A stretch of 64,000 nucleotides of DNA from Lepturacanthus savala (Eukaryota; Chordata; Actinopteri; Scombriformes; Trichiuridae), in the NCBI GenBank assembly GCA_030544235.1, contig CM060464.1:33685602-33749601 (forward strand), in the 5' to 3' direction. The position numbers and the translations under genes were made by a program. The notes below the pieces were generated by a model that ran no database searches, was not told the origin of the DNA, and saw only the letters and a list, made by a program, of their open reading frames with translations. Below, one piece after another: positions 46,701-60,400 of this stretch; the first letter of the stretch is position 1; each line of letters opens with the position of its first letter.

Positions 46701-47844
46701 TGGAAAAGCTATTGTTTTCATGTGGTTTGTGTTTTAAAGTTTTTATTGCTCCATATGCATTCTCTCGGTCTGAAGAGCACAAAAAGACAAAATGCTATGT
46801 AGACCTAAATCAGTACAATATTTTTATAGAAAATCTTATTTACCTTTTACTTTATGTGAAATGGTATAGTTTTGGATCAGAAATTCACCTGGAAAAGCTA
46901 TTGTTTTCATGTGGTTTGTGTTTTAAAGTTTTTATTGCTCCATTTGCATTCTCTCGGTCTGAAGAGCACAAAAAGACAAAATGCTATGTAGGCCTAAATC
47001 AGTACAATATTTTTACAGAAAATCTCATTTACCATTTACTATATGTGAAATGGTATAGTTTTGGATTAGAAATTCACCTGGAAAAACTATTGTTTTCATG
47101 TGGTTTGTGTTTTAAAGTTTTTATTGCTCCATATGCATTCTCTCGGTCTGAAGAGCACAAAAAGACAAAATGCTATGTAGACCTAAATCAGTACAATATT
47201 TTTAGAGAAAATCTTATTTACCTTTTACTTTATGTGAAATGGTATAGTTTTGGATCAGAAATTCACCTGGAAAAGCTATTGTTTTCATGTGGTTTGTGTT
47301 TTAAAGTTTTTATTGCTCCATATGCATTCTCTCGGTCTGAAGAGCACAAAAAGACAAAAAGCTATGTAGGCCTAAATAAGTACAATATTTTTATAAACAA
47401 TCTTATTTACCTTTTACTATATGTAAAATGGTATAGTTTGGGATGAGAAATTGACCTGGAAAAGCTATTGTTTTCATGTGGTTTGTGTTTTAAATTTTTA
47501 TTGCTCCATTTGCATTCTCTCGGTCAGAAGAGCACAAAAAGACAAAATGCTATGTAGGCCTAAATCAGTACAATATTTTTACAGAAAATCTCAGTTACCA
47601 TTTACTATATGTAAAATGGTATAGTTTTGGATCAGAAATTCACCTGGAAAAGCTATTGTTTTCATGTGGTTTGTGTTTTAAAGTTTTTATTGCTCCATAT
47701 GCATTCTCTCGGTCTGAAGAGCACAAAAAGACAAAATGCTATGTAGACCTAAATCAGTACAATATTTTTATAGAAAATCTTATTTACCTTTTACTTTATG
47801 TGAAATAGTATAGTTTTGGATCAGAAATTCACCTGGAAAAGCTA
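34799..47844 (+). repeat. Expanded satellite segment (about 69 monomers) with 10-monomer duplications
   Basis: Between marker monomers at 34,799 and 47,845 lie 13,046 bp (69 x 189 + 5). It includes runs of the AAAAGC/AATCAG class not seen in superunits A and B. A 10-monomer duplication is marked by a CAT insertion at 41,270 and again at 43,163 (1,893 bp apart). The last part (45,344-47,446) is again the same block as 26,251-28,353. Confidence 0.75.
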
Positions 47845-50800
47845 TTGTTTTCATGTGGTTTGTGTTTTAAAGTTTTTATTGCTCCATATGCATTCTCTCG
47901 GTCTGAAGAGCACAAAATGACAAAAAGCTATGTAGGCCTAAATCAGTACAATATTTTTATAGAAAATCTTATTTACCTTTTACTTTATGTGAAATGGTAT
48001 AGTTTGGGATCAGAAATTCACCTGGAAAAGCTATTGTTTTCATGTGGTTTGTGTTTTAAAGTTTTTATTGCTCCATTTGCATTCTCTCGGTCTGAAGAGC
48101 ACAAAAAGACAAAATGCTATGTAGGCCTAAATCAGTACAATATTTTTACAGAAAACCTCATTTACCATTTACTATATGTGAAATGGTATAGTTTTGGATC
48201 AGAAATTCACCTGGAAAAGCTATTGTTTTCATGTGGTTTGTGTTTTAAAGTTTTTATTGCTCCATATGCATTCTCTCGGTCTGAAGAGCACAAAAAGACA
48301 AAAAGCTATGTAGGCCTAAATAAGTACAATATTTTTATAAACAATCTTATTTACCTTTTACTATATGTAAAATGGTATAGTTTGGGATCAGAAATTCACC
48401 TGGAAAAGCTATTGTTTTCATGTGGTTTGTGTTTTAAAGTTTTTATTGCTCCATATGCATTCTCTCGGTCTGAAGAGCACAAAAAGACAAAATGCTATGT
48501 AGGCCTAAATCAGTACAATATTTTTACAGAAAATCTCATTTACCATTTACTATATGTGAAATGGTATAGTTTTGGATTAGAAATTCACCTGGAAAAACTA
48601 TTGTTTTCATGTGGTTTGTGTTTTAAAGTTTTTATTGCTCCATATGCATTCTCTCGGTCTGAAGAGCACAAAAAGACAAAAAGCTATGTAGGCCTAAATA
48701 AGTACAATATTTTTATAAACAATCTTATTTACCTTTTACTATATGTAAAATGGTATAGTTTGGGATCAGAAATTCACCTGGAAAAGCTATTGTTTTCATG
48801 TGGTTTGTGTTTTAAAGTTTTTATTGCTCCATTTGCATTCTCTCGGTCTGAAGAGCACAAAAAGACAAAATGCTATGTAGGCCTAAATCAGTACAATATT
48901 TTTTATAGAAAATCTTATTTACCTTTTACTTTATGTGAAATGGTATAGTTTTGGATCAGAAATTCACCTGGAAAAGCTATTGTTTTCATGTGGTTTGTGT
49001 TTTAAAGTTTTTATTGCTCCATTTGCATTCTCTCGGTCTGAAGAGCACAAAAAGACAAAATGCTATGTAGGCCTAAATCAGTACAATATTTTTACAGAAA
49101 ATCTCATTTGCCATTTACTATATGTGAAATGGTATAGTTTTGGATTAGAAATTCACCTGGAAAAACTATTGTTTTCATGTGGTTTGTGTTTTAAAGTTTT
49201 AATTGCTCCATATGCATTCTCTCGGTCTGAAGAGCACAAAAAGACAAAATGCTATGTAGACCTAAATCAGTACAATATTTTTAGAGAAAATCTTATTCAC
49301 CTTTTACTTTATGTGAAATGGTATAGTTTTGGATCAGAAATTCACCTGGAAAAGCTATTGTTTTCATGTGGTTTGTGTTTTAAAGTTTTTATTGCTCCAT
49401 ATGCATTCTCTCGGTCTGAAGAGCACAAAAAGACAAAAAGCTATGTAGGCCTAAATAAGTACAATATTTTTATAAACAATCTTATTTACCTTTTACTATA
49501 TGTAAAATGGTATAGTTTGGGATCAGAAATTCACCTGGAAACGCTATTGTTTTCATGTGGTTTTTGTTTTAAAGTTTTTATTGCTCCATTTGCATTCTCT
49601 CGGTCTGAAGAGCACAAAAAGTCAAAATGCTATGTAGGCCCAAATCAGTACAATATTTTTACAGAAAATCTCATTTACCATTTACTATATGTAAAATGGT
49701 ATAGTTTTGGATCAGAAATTCACCTGGAAAAGCTATTGTTTTCATGTGGTTTGTGTTTTAAAGTTTTTATTGCTCCATATGCATTCTCTCGGTCTGAAGA
49801 GCACAAAAAGACAAAAAGCTATGTAGGCCTAAATCAGTACAATATTTTTATAAACAATCTTATTTACCTTTTACTTTATGTGAAATGGTATAGTTTTGGA
49901 TCAGAAATTCACCTGGAAAAGCTATTGTTTTCATGTGGTTTGTGTTTTAAAGTTTTTATTGCTCCATATGCATTCTCTCGGTCTGAAGAGCACAAAAAGA
50001 CAAAAAGCTATGTAGGCCTAAATCAGTACAATATTTTTATAAACAATCTTATTTACCTTTTACTTTATGTGAAATGGTATAGTTTTGGATCAGAAATTCA
50101 CCTGGAAAAGCTATTGTTTTCATGTGGTTTGTGTTTTAAAGTTTTTATTGCTACATATGCATTCTCTCGGTCTGAAGAGCACAAAAAGACAAAAAGCTAT
50201 GTAGGCCTAAATAAGTACAATATTTTTATAAACAATCTTATTTACCTTTTACTATATGTAAAATGGTATAGTTTGGGATCAGAAATTCACCTGGAAAAGC
50301 TATTGTTTTCATGTGGTTTGTGTTTTAAAGTTTTTATTGCTCCATATGCATTCTCTCGGTCTGAAGAGCACAAAAAGACAAAATGCTATGTAGACCTAAA
50401 TCAGTACAATATTTTTATAGAAAATCTTATTTACCTTTTACTTTATGTGAAATGGTATAGTTTTGGATCAGAAATTCACCTGGAAAAGCTATTGTTTTCA
50501 TGTGGTTTGTGTTTTAAAGTTTTTATTGCTCCATTTGCATTCTCTCGGTCTGAAGAGCACAAAAAGACAAAATGCTATGTAGGCCTAAATCAGTACAATA
50601 TTTTTACAGAAAATCTCATTTACCATTTACTATATGTGAAATGGTATAGTTTTGGATTAGAAATTCACCTGGAAAAACTATTGTTTTCATGTGGTTTGTG
50701 TTTTAAAGTTTTTATTGCTCCATATGCATTCTCTCGGTCTGAAGAGCACAAAAAGACAAAATGCTATGTAGACCTAAATCAGTACAATATTTTTAGAGAA

Positions 50801-51435
50801 AATCTTATTTACCTTTTACTTTATGTGAAATGGTATAGTTTTGGATCAGAAATTCACCTGGAAAAGCTATTGTTTTCATGTGGTTTGTGTTTTAAAGTTT
50901 TTATTGCTCCATATGCATTCTCTCGGTCTGAAGAGCACAAAAAGACAAAAAGCTATGTAGGCCTAAATAAGTACAATATTTTTATAAACAATCTTATTTA
51001 CCTTTTACTATATGTAAAATGGTATAGTTTGGGATGAGAAATTGACCTGGAAAAGCTATTGTTTTCATGTGGTTTGTGTTTTAAATTTTTATTGCTCCAT
51101 TTGCATTCTCTCGGTCTGAAGAGCACAAAAAGACAAAATGCTATGTAGGCCTAAATCAGTACAATATTTTTACAGAAAATCTCAGTTACCATTTACTATA
51201 TGTAAAATGGTATAGTTTTGGATCAGAAATTCACCTGGAAAAGCTATTGTTTTCATGTGGTTTGTGTTTTAAAGTTTTTATTGTTCCATATGCATTCTCT
51301 CGGTCTGAAGAGCACAAAAAGACAAAATGCTATGTAGACCTAAATCAGTACAATATTTTTATAGAAAATCTTATTTACCTTTTACTTTATGTGAAATAGT
51401 ATAGTTTTGGATCAGAAATTCACCTGGAAAAGCTA
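47845..51435 (+). repeat. Shortened block (19 monomers) derived from the 24-monomer unit
   Basis: 3,591 bp, exactly 19 x 189. It matches the 24-monomer block at 24,215-28,751 except for a clean loss of five monomers, with a hybrid monomer at 49,504-49,692. Confidence 0.8.
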
Positions 51436-54400
51436 TTGTTTTCATGTGGTTTGTGTTTTAAAGTTTTTATTGCTCCATATGCATTCTCTCGGTCTGAAGA
51501 GCACAAAATGACAAAAAGCTATGTAGGCCTAAATCAGTACAATATTTTTATAGAAAATCTTATTTACCTTTTACTTTATGTGAAATGGTATAGTTTTGGA
51601 TCAGAAATTCACCTGGAAAAGCTATTGTTTTCATGTGGTTTGTGTTTTAAAGTTTTTATTGCTCCATTTGCATTCTCTCGGTCTGAAGAGCACAAAAAGA
51701 CAAAATGCTATGTAGGCCTAAATCAGTACAATATTTTTACAGAAAACCTCATTTACCATTTACTATATGTGAAATGGTATAGTTTTGGATCAGAAATTCA
51801 CCTGGAAAAGCTATTGTTTTCATGTGGTTTGTGTTTTAAAGTTTTTATTGCTCCATATGCATTCTCTCGGTCTGAAGAGCACAAAAAGACAAAAAGCTAT
51901 GTAGGCCTAAATAAGTACAATATTTTTATAAACAATCTTATTTACCTTTTACTATATGTAAAATGGTATAGTTTGGGATCAGAAATTCACCTGGAAAAGC
52001 TATTGTTTTCATGTGGTTTGTGTTTTAAAGTTTTTATTGCTCCATATGCATTCTCTCGGTCTGAAGAGCACAAAAAGACAAAATGCTATGTAGGCCTAAA
52101 TCAGTACAATATTTTTACAGAAAATCTCATTTACCATTTACTATATGTAAAATGGTATAGTTTTGGATCAGAAATTCACCTGGAAAAGCTATTGTTTTCA
52201 TGTGGTTTGTGTTTTAAAGTTTTTATTGCTCCATTTGCATTCTCTCGGTCTGAAGAGCACAAAAAGACAAAATGCTATGTAGGCCTAAATCAGTATAATA
52301 TTTTTACAGAAAATCTCATTTACCATTTACTATATGTGAAATGGTATAGTTTTGGATTAGAAATTCACCTGGAAAAACTATTGTTTTCATGTGGTTTGTG
52401 TTTTAAAGTTTTTATTGCTCCATATGCATTCTCTCGGTCTGAAGAGCACAAAAAGACAAAATGCTATGTAGACCTAAATCAGTACAATATTTTTAGAGAA
52501 AATCTTATTTACCTTTTACTTTATGTGAAATGGTATAGTTTTGGATCAGAAATTCACCTGGAAAAGCTATTGTTTTCATGTGGTTTGTGTTTTAAAGTTT
52601 TTATTGCTCCATATGCATTCTCTCGGTCTGAAGAGCACAAAAAGACAAAAAGCTATGTAGGCCTAAATCAGTACAATATTTTTATAAACAATCTTATTTA
52701 CCTTTTACTTTATGTGAAATGGTATAGTTTTGGATCAGAAATTCACCTGGAAAAGCTATTGTTTTCATGTGGTTTGTGTTTTAAAGTTTTTATTGCTCCA
52801 TATGCATTCTCTCGGTCTGAAGAGCACAAAAAGACAAAAAGCTATGTAGGCCTAAATCAGTACAATATTTTTATAAACAATCTTATTTACCTTTTACTTT
52901 ATGTGAAATGGTATAGTTTTGGATCAGAAATTCACCTGGAAAAGCTATTGTTTTCATGTGGTTTGTGTTTTAAAGTTTTTATTGCTCCATATGCATTCTC
53001 TCGGTCTGAAGAGCACAAAAAGACAAAATGCTATGTAGACCTAAATCAGTACAATATTTTTAGAGAAAATCTTATTTACCTTTTACTTTATGTGAAATGG
53101 TATAGTTTTGGATCAGAAATTCACCTGGAAAAGCTATTGTTTTCATGTGGTTTGTGTTTTAAAGTTTTTATTGCTCCATATGCATTCTCTCGGTCTGAAG
53201 AGCACAAAAAGACAAAAAGCTATGTAGGCCTAAATCAGTACAATATTTTTATAAACAATCTTATTTACCTTTTACTTTATGTGAAATGGTATAGTTTTGG
53301 ATCAGAAATTCACCTGGAAAAGCTATTGTTTTCATGTGGTTTGTGTTTTAAAGTTTTTATTGCTCCATATGCATTCTCTCGGTCTGAAGAGCACAAAAAG
53401 ACAAAATGCTATGTAGACCTAAATCAGTACAATATTTTTAGAGAAAATCTTATTTACCTTTTACTTTATGTGAAATGGTATAGTTTTGGATCAGAAATTC
53501 ACCTGGAAAAGCTATTGTTTTCATGTGGTTTGTGTTTTAAAGTTTTTATTGCTCCATATGCATTCTCTCGGTCTGAAGAGCACAAAAAGACAAAAAGCTA
53601 TGTAGGCCTAAATCAGTACAATATTTTTATAAACAATCTTATTTACCTTTTACTTTATGTGAAATGGTATAGTTTTGGATCAGAAATTCACCTGGAAAAG
53701 CTATTGTTTTCATGTGGTTTGTGTTTTAAAGTTTTTATTGCTCCATATGCATTTTCTCGGTCTGAAGAGCACAAAAAGACAAAAAGCTATGTAGGCCTAA
53801 ATCAGTACAATATTTTTATAAACAATCTTATTTACCTTTTACTTTATGTGAAATGGTATAGTTTTGGATCAGAAATTCACCTGGAAAAGCTATTGTTTTC
53901 ATGTGGTTTGTGTTTTAAAGTTTTTATTGCTCCATTTGCATTCTCTCGGTCTGAAGAGCACAAAAAGACAAAATGCTATGTAGGCCTAAATAAGTACAAT
54001 ATTTTTATAAACAATCTTATTTACCTTTTACTATATGTAAAATGGTATAGTTTGGGATCAGAAATTCACCTGGAAAAGCTATTGTTTTCATGTGGTTTGT
54101 GTTTTAAAGTTTTTATTGCTCCATTTGCATTCTCTCGGTCTGAAGAGCACAAAAAGACAAAATGCTATGTAGGCCTAAATCAGTATAATATTTTTACAGA
54201 AAATCTCATTTACCATTTACTATATGTGAAATGGTATAGTTTTGGATTAGAAATTCACCTGGAAAAACTATTGTTTTCATGTGGTTTGTGTTTTAAAGTT
54301 TTTATTGCTCCATATGCATTCTCTCGGTCTGAAGAGCACAAAAAGACAAAATGCTATGTAGACCTAAATCAGTACAATATTTTTAGAGAAAATCTTATTT

Positions 54401-57400
54401 ACCTTTTACTTTATGTGAAATGGTATAGTTTTGGATCAGAAATTCACCTGGAAAAGCTATTGTTTTCATGTGGTTTGTGTTTTAAAGTTTTTATTGCTCC
54501 ATATGCATTCTCTCGGTCTGAAGAGCACAAAAAGACAAAAAGCTATGTAGGCCTAAATCAGTACAATATTTTTATAAACAATCTTATTTACCTTTTACTT
54601 TATGTGAAATGGTATAGTTTTGGATCAGAAATTCACCTGGAAAAGCTATTGTTTTCATGTGGTTTGTGTTTTAAAGTTTTTATTGCTCCATATGCATTCT
54701 CTCGGTCTGAAGAGCACAAAAAGACAAAAAGCTATGTAGGCCTAAATCAGTACAATATTTTTATAAACAATCTTATTTACCTTTTACTTTATGTGAAATG
54801 GTATAGTTTTGGATCAGAAATTCACCTGGAAAAGCTATTGTTTTCATGTGGTTTGTGTTTTAAAGTTTTTATTGCTCCATATGCATTCTCTCGGTCTGAA
54901 GAGCACAAAAAGACAAAATGCTATGTAGACCTAAATCAGTACAATATTTTTAGAGAAAATCTTATTTACCTTTTACTTTATGTGAAATGGTATAGTTTTG
55001 GATCAGAAATTCACCTGGAAAAGCTATTGTTTTCATGTGGTTTGTGTTTTAAAGTTTTTATTGCTCCATATGCATTCTCTCGGTCTGAAGAGCACAAAAA
55101 GACAAAAAGCTATGTAGGCCTAAATCAGTACAATATTTTTATAAACAATCTTATTTACCTTTTACTTTATGTGAAATGGTATAGTTTTGGATCAGAAATT
55201 CACCTGGAAAAGCTATTGTTTTCATGTGGTTTGTGTTTTAAAGTTTTTATTGCTCCATATGCATTCTCTCGGTCTGAAGAGCACAAAAAGACAAAATGCT
55301 ATGTAGACCTAAATCAGTACAATATTTTTATAGAAAATCTTATTTACCTTTTACTTTATGTGAAATGGTATAGTTTTGGATCAGAAATTTACCTGGAAAA
55401 GCTATTGTTTTCATGTGGTTTGTGTTTTAAAGTTTTTATTGCTCCATTTGCATTCTCTCGGTCTGAAGAGCACAAAAAGACAAAATGCTATGTAGGCCTA
55501 AATCAGTACAATATTTTTACAGAAAATCTCATTTACCATTTACTATATGTGAAATGGTATAGTTTTGGATTAGAAATTCACCTGGAAAAACTATTGTTTT
55601 CATGTGGTTTGTGTTTTAAAGTTTTTATTGCTCCATATGCATTCTCTCGGTCTGAAGAGCACAAAAAGACAAAAAGCTATGTAGGCCTAAATCAGTACAA
55701 TATTTTTATAAACAATCTTATTTACCTTTTACTTTATGTGAAATGGTATAGTTTTGGATCAGAAATTCACCTGGAAAAGCTATTGTTTTCATGTGGTTTG
55801 TGTTTTAAAGTTTTTATTGCTCCATATGCATTCTCTCGGTCTGAAGAGCACAAAAAGACAAAATGCTATGTAGACCTAAATCAGTACAATATTTTTAGAG
55901 AAAATCTTATTTACCTTTTACTTTATGTGAAATGGTATAGTTTTGGATCAGAAATTCACCTGGAAAAGCTATTGTTTTCATGTGGTTTGTGTTTTAAAGT
56001 TTTTATTGCTCCATATGCATTCTCTCGGTCTGAAGAGCACAAAAAGACAAAAAGCTATGTAGGCCTAAATCAGTACAATATTTTTATAAACAATCTTATT
56101 TACCTTTTACTTTATGTGAAATGGTATAGTTTTGGATCAGAAATTCACCTGGAAAAGCTATTGTTTTCATGTGGTTTGTGTTTTAAAGTTTTTATTGCTC
56201 CATATGCATTTTCTCGGTCTGAAGAGCACAAAAAGACAAAAAGCTATGTAGGCCTAAATCAGTACAATATTTTTATAAACAATCTTATTTACCTTTTACT
56301 TTATGTGAAATGGTATAGTTTTGGATCAGAAATTCACCTGGAAAAGCTATTGTTTTCATGTGGTTTGTGTTTTAAAGTTTTTATTGCTCCATTTGCATTC
56401 TCTCGGTCTGAAGAGCACAAAAAGACAAAATGCTATGTAGGCCTAAATAAGTACAATATTTTTATAAACAATCTTATTTACCTTTTACTATATGTAAAAT
56501 GGTATAGTTTGGGATCAGAAATTCACCTGGAAAAGCTATTGTTTTCATGTGGTTTGTGTTTTAAAGTTTTTATTGCTCCATTTGCATTCTCTCGGTCTGA
56601 AGAGCACAAAAAGACAAAATGCTATGTAGGCCTAAATCAGTATAATATTTTTACAGAAAATCTCATTTACCATTTACTATATGTGAAATGGTATAGTTTT
56701 GGATTAGAAATTCACCTGGAAAAACTATTGTTTTCATGTGGTTTGTGTTTTAAAGTTTTTATTGCTCCATATGCATTCTCTCGGTCTGAAGAGCACAAAA
56801 AGACAAAATGCTATGTAGACCTAAATCAGTACAATATTTTTAGAGAAAATCTTATTTACCTTTTACTTTATGTGAAATGGTATAGTTTTGGATCAGAAAT
56901 TCACCTGGAAAAGCTATTGTTTTCATGTGGTTTGTGTTTTAAAGTTTTTATTGCTCCATATGCATTCTCTCGGTCTGAAGAGCACAAAAAGACAAAAAGC
57001 TATGTAGGCCTAAATCAGTACAATATTTTTATAAACAATCTTATTTACCTTTTACTTTATGTGAAATGGTATAGTTTTGGATCAGAAATTCACCTGGAAA
57101 AGCTATTGTTTTCATGTGGTTTGTGTTTTAAAGTTTTTATTGCTCCATATGCATTCTCTCGGTCTGAAGAGCACAAAAAGACAAAAAGCTATGTAGGCCT
57201 AAATCAGTACAATATTTTTATAAACAATCTTATTTACCTTTTACTTTATGTGAAATGGTATAGTTTTGGATCAGAAATTCACCTGGAAAAGCTATTGTTT
57301 TCATGTGGTTTGTGTTTTAAAGTTTTTATTGCTCCATATGCATTCTCTCGGTCTGAAGAGCACAAAAAGACAAAATGCTATGTAGACCTAAATCAGTACA

Positions 57401-60400
57401 ATATTTTTAGAGAAAATCTTATTTACCTTTTACTTTATGTGAAATGGTATAGTTTTGGATCAGAAATTCACCTGGAAAAGCTATTGTTTTCATGTGGTTT
57501 GTGTTTTAAAGTTTTTATTGCTCCATATGCATTCTCTCGGTCTGAAGAGCACAAAAAGACAAAAAGCTATGTAGGCCTAAATCAGTACAATATTTTTATA
57601 AACAATCTTATTTACCTTTTACTTTATGTGAAATGGTATAGTTTTGGATCAGAAATTCACCTGGAAAAGCTATTGTTTTCATGTGGTTTGTGTTTTAAAG
57701 TTTTTATTGCTCCATATGCATTCTCTCGGTCTGAAGAGCACAAAAAGACAAAATGCTATGTAGACCTAAATCAGTACAATATTTTTATAGAAAATCTTAT
57801 TTACCTTTTACTTTATGTGAAATGGTATAGTTTTGGATCAGAAATTTACCTGGAAAAGCTATTGTTTTCATGTGGTTTGTGTTTTAAAGTTTTTATTGCT
57901 CCATTTGCATTCTCTCGGTCTGAAGAGCACAAAAAGACAAAATGCTATGTAGGCCTAAATCAGTACAATATTTTTACAGAAAATCTCATTTACCATTTAC
58001 TATATGTGAAATGGTATAGTTTTGGATTAGAAATTCACCTGGAAAAACTATTGTTTTCATGTGGTTTGTGTTTTAAAGTTTTTATTGCTCCATATGCATT
58101 CTCTCGGTCTGAAGAGCACAAAAAGACAAAATGCTATGTAGACCTAAATCAGTACAATATTTTTAGAGAAAATCTTATTTACCTTTTACTTTATGTGAAA
58201 TGGTATAGTTTTGGATCAGAAATTCACCTGGAAAAGCTATTGTTTTCATGTGGTTTGTGTTTTAAAGTTTTTATTGCTCCATATGCATTCTCTCGGTCTG
58301 AAGAGCACAAAAAGACAAAATGCTATGTAGACCTAAATCAGTACAATATTTTTAGAGAAAATCTTATTTACCTTTTACTTTATGTGAAATGGTATAGTTT
58401 TGGATCAGAAATTCACCTGGAAAAGCTATTGTTTTCATGTGGTTTGTGTTTTAAAGTTTTTATTGCTCCATATGCATTCTCTCGGTCTGAAGAGCACAAA
58501 AAGACAAAATGCTATGTAGGCCTAAATCAGTACAATATTTTTACAGAAAATCTCATTTACCATTTACTATATGTAAAATGGTATAGTTTTGGATCAGAAA
58601 TTCACCTGGAAAAGCTATTGTTTTCATGTGGTTTGTGTTTTAAAGTTTTTATTGCTCCATATGCATTCTCTCGGTCTGAAGAGCACAAAAAGACAAAATG
58701 CTATGTAGACCTAAATCAGTACAATATTTTTATAGAAAATCTTATTTACCTTTTACTTTATGTGAAATGGTATAGTTTTGGATCAGAAATTCACCTGGAA
58801 AAGCTATTGTTTTCATGTGGTTTGTGTTTTAAAGTTTTTATTGCTCCATTTGCATTCTCTCGGTCTGAAGAGCACAAAAAGACAAAATGCTATGTAGGCC
58901 TAAATCAGTACAATATTTTTACAGAAAATCTCATTTACCATTTACTATATGTGAAATGGTATAGTTTTGGATTAGAAATTCACCTGGAAAAACTATTGTT
59001 TTCATGTGGTTTGTGTTTTAAAGTTTTTATTGCTCCATATGCATTCTCTCGGTCTGAAGAGCACAAAAAGACAAAATGCTATGTAGACCTAAATCAGTAC
59101 AATATTTTTATAGAAAATCTTATTTACCTTTTACTTTATGTGAAATGGTATAGTTTTGGATCAGAAATTCACCTGGAAAAGCTATTGTTTTCATGTGGTT
59201 TGTGTTTTAAAGTTTTTATTGCTCCATTTGCATCATTCTCTCGGTCTGAAGAGCACAAAAAGACAAAATGCTATGTAGGCCTAAATCAGTACAATATTTT
59301 TACAGAAAATCTCATTTACCATTTACTATATGTGAAATGGTATAGTTTTGGATTAGAAATTCACCTGGAAAAACTATTGTTTTCATGTGGTTTGTGTTTT
59401 AAAGTTTTTATTGCTCCATATGCATTCTCTCGGTCTGAAGAGCACAAAAAGACAAAATGCTATGTAGACCTAAATCAGTACAATATTTTTATAGAAAATC
59501 TTATTTACCTTTTACTTTATGTGAAATGGTATAGTTTTGGATCAGAAATTCACCTGGAAAAGCTATTGTTTTCATGTGGTTTGTGTTTTAAAGTTTTTAT
59601 TGCTCCATATGCATTCTCTCGGTCTGAAGAGCACAAAAAGACAAAAAGCTATGTAGGCCTAAATAAGTACAATATTTTTATAAACAATCTTATTTACCTT
59701 TTACTATATGTAAAATGGTATAGTTTGGGATCAGAAATTCACCTGGAAAAGCTATTGTTTTCAGGTGGTTTGTGTTTTAAAGTTTTTATTGCTCCATTTG
59801 CATTCTCTTATATTTATGTGAAATGGTATAGTTTTGGATCAGAAATTCACCTGGAAAAGCTATTGTTTTCATGTGGTTTGTGTTTTAAAGTTTTTATTGC
59901 TCCATATTCATTCTCTCGGTCTGAAGAGCACAAAAAGACAAAATGCTATGTAGGCCTAAATCAGTACAATATTTTTACAGAAAATCTCATTTACCATTTA
60001 CTATATGTAAAATGGTATAGTTTTGGATCAGAAATTCACCTGGAAAAGCTATTGTTTTCATGTGGTTTGTGTTTTAAAGTTTTTATTGCTCCATATGCAT
60101 TCTCTCGGTCTGAAGAGCACAAAAAGACAAAATGCTATGTAGACCTAAATCAGTACAATATTTTCAGAGAAAATCTTATTTACCTCTTACTTTATGTGAA
60201 ATGGTATAGTTTTGGATCAGAAATTCACCTGGAAAAGCTATTGTTTTCATGTGGTTTGTGTTTTAAAGTTTTTATTGCTCCATATGCATTCTCTCGGTCT
60301 GAAGAGCACAAAAAGACAAAATGCTATGTAGACCTAAATCAGTACAATATTTTTAGAGAAAATCTTATTTACCTTTTACTTTATGTGAAATGGTATAGTT

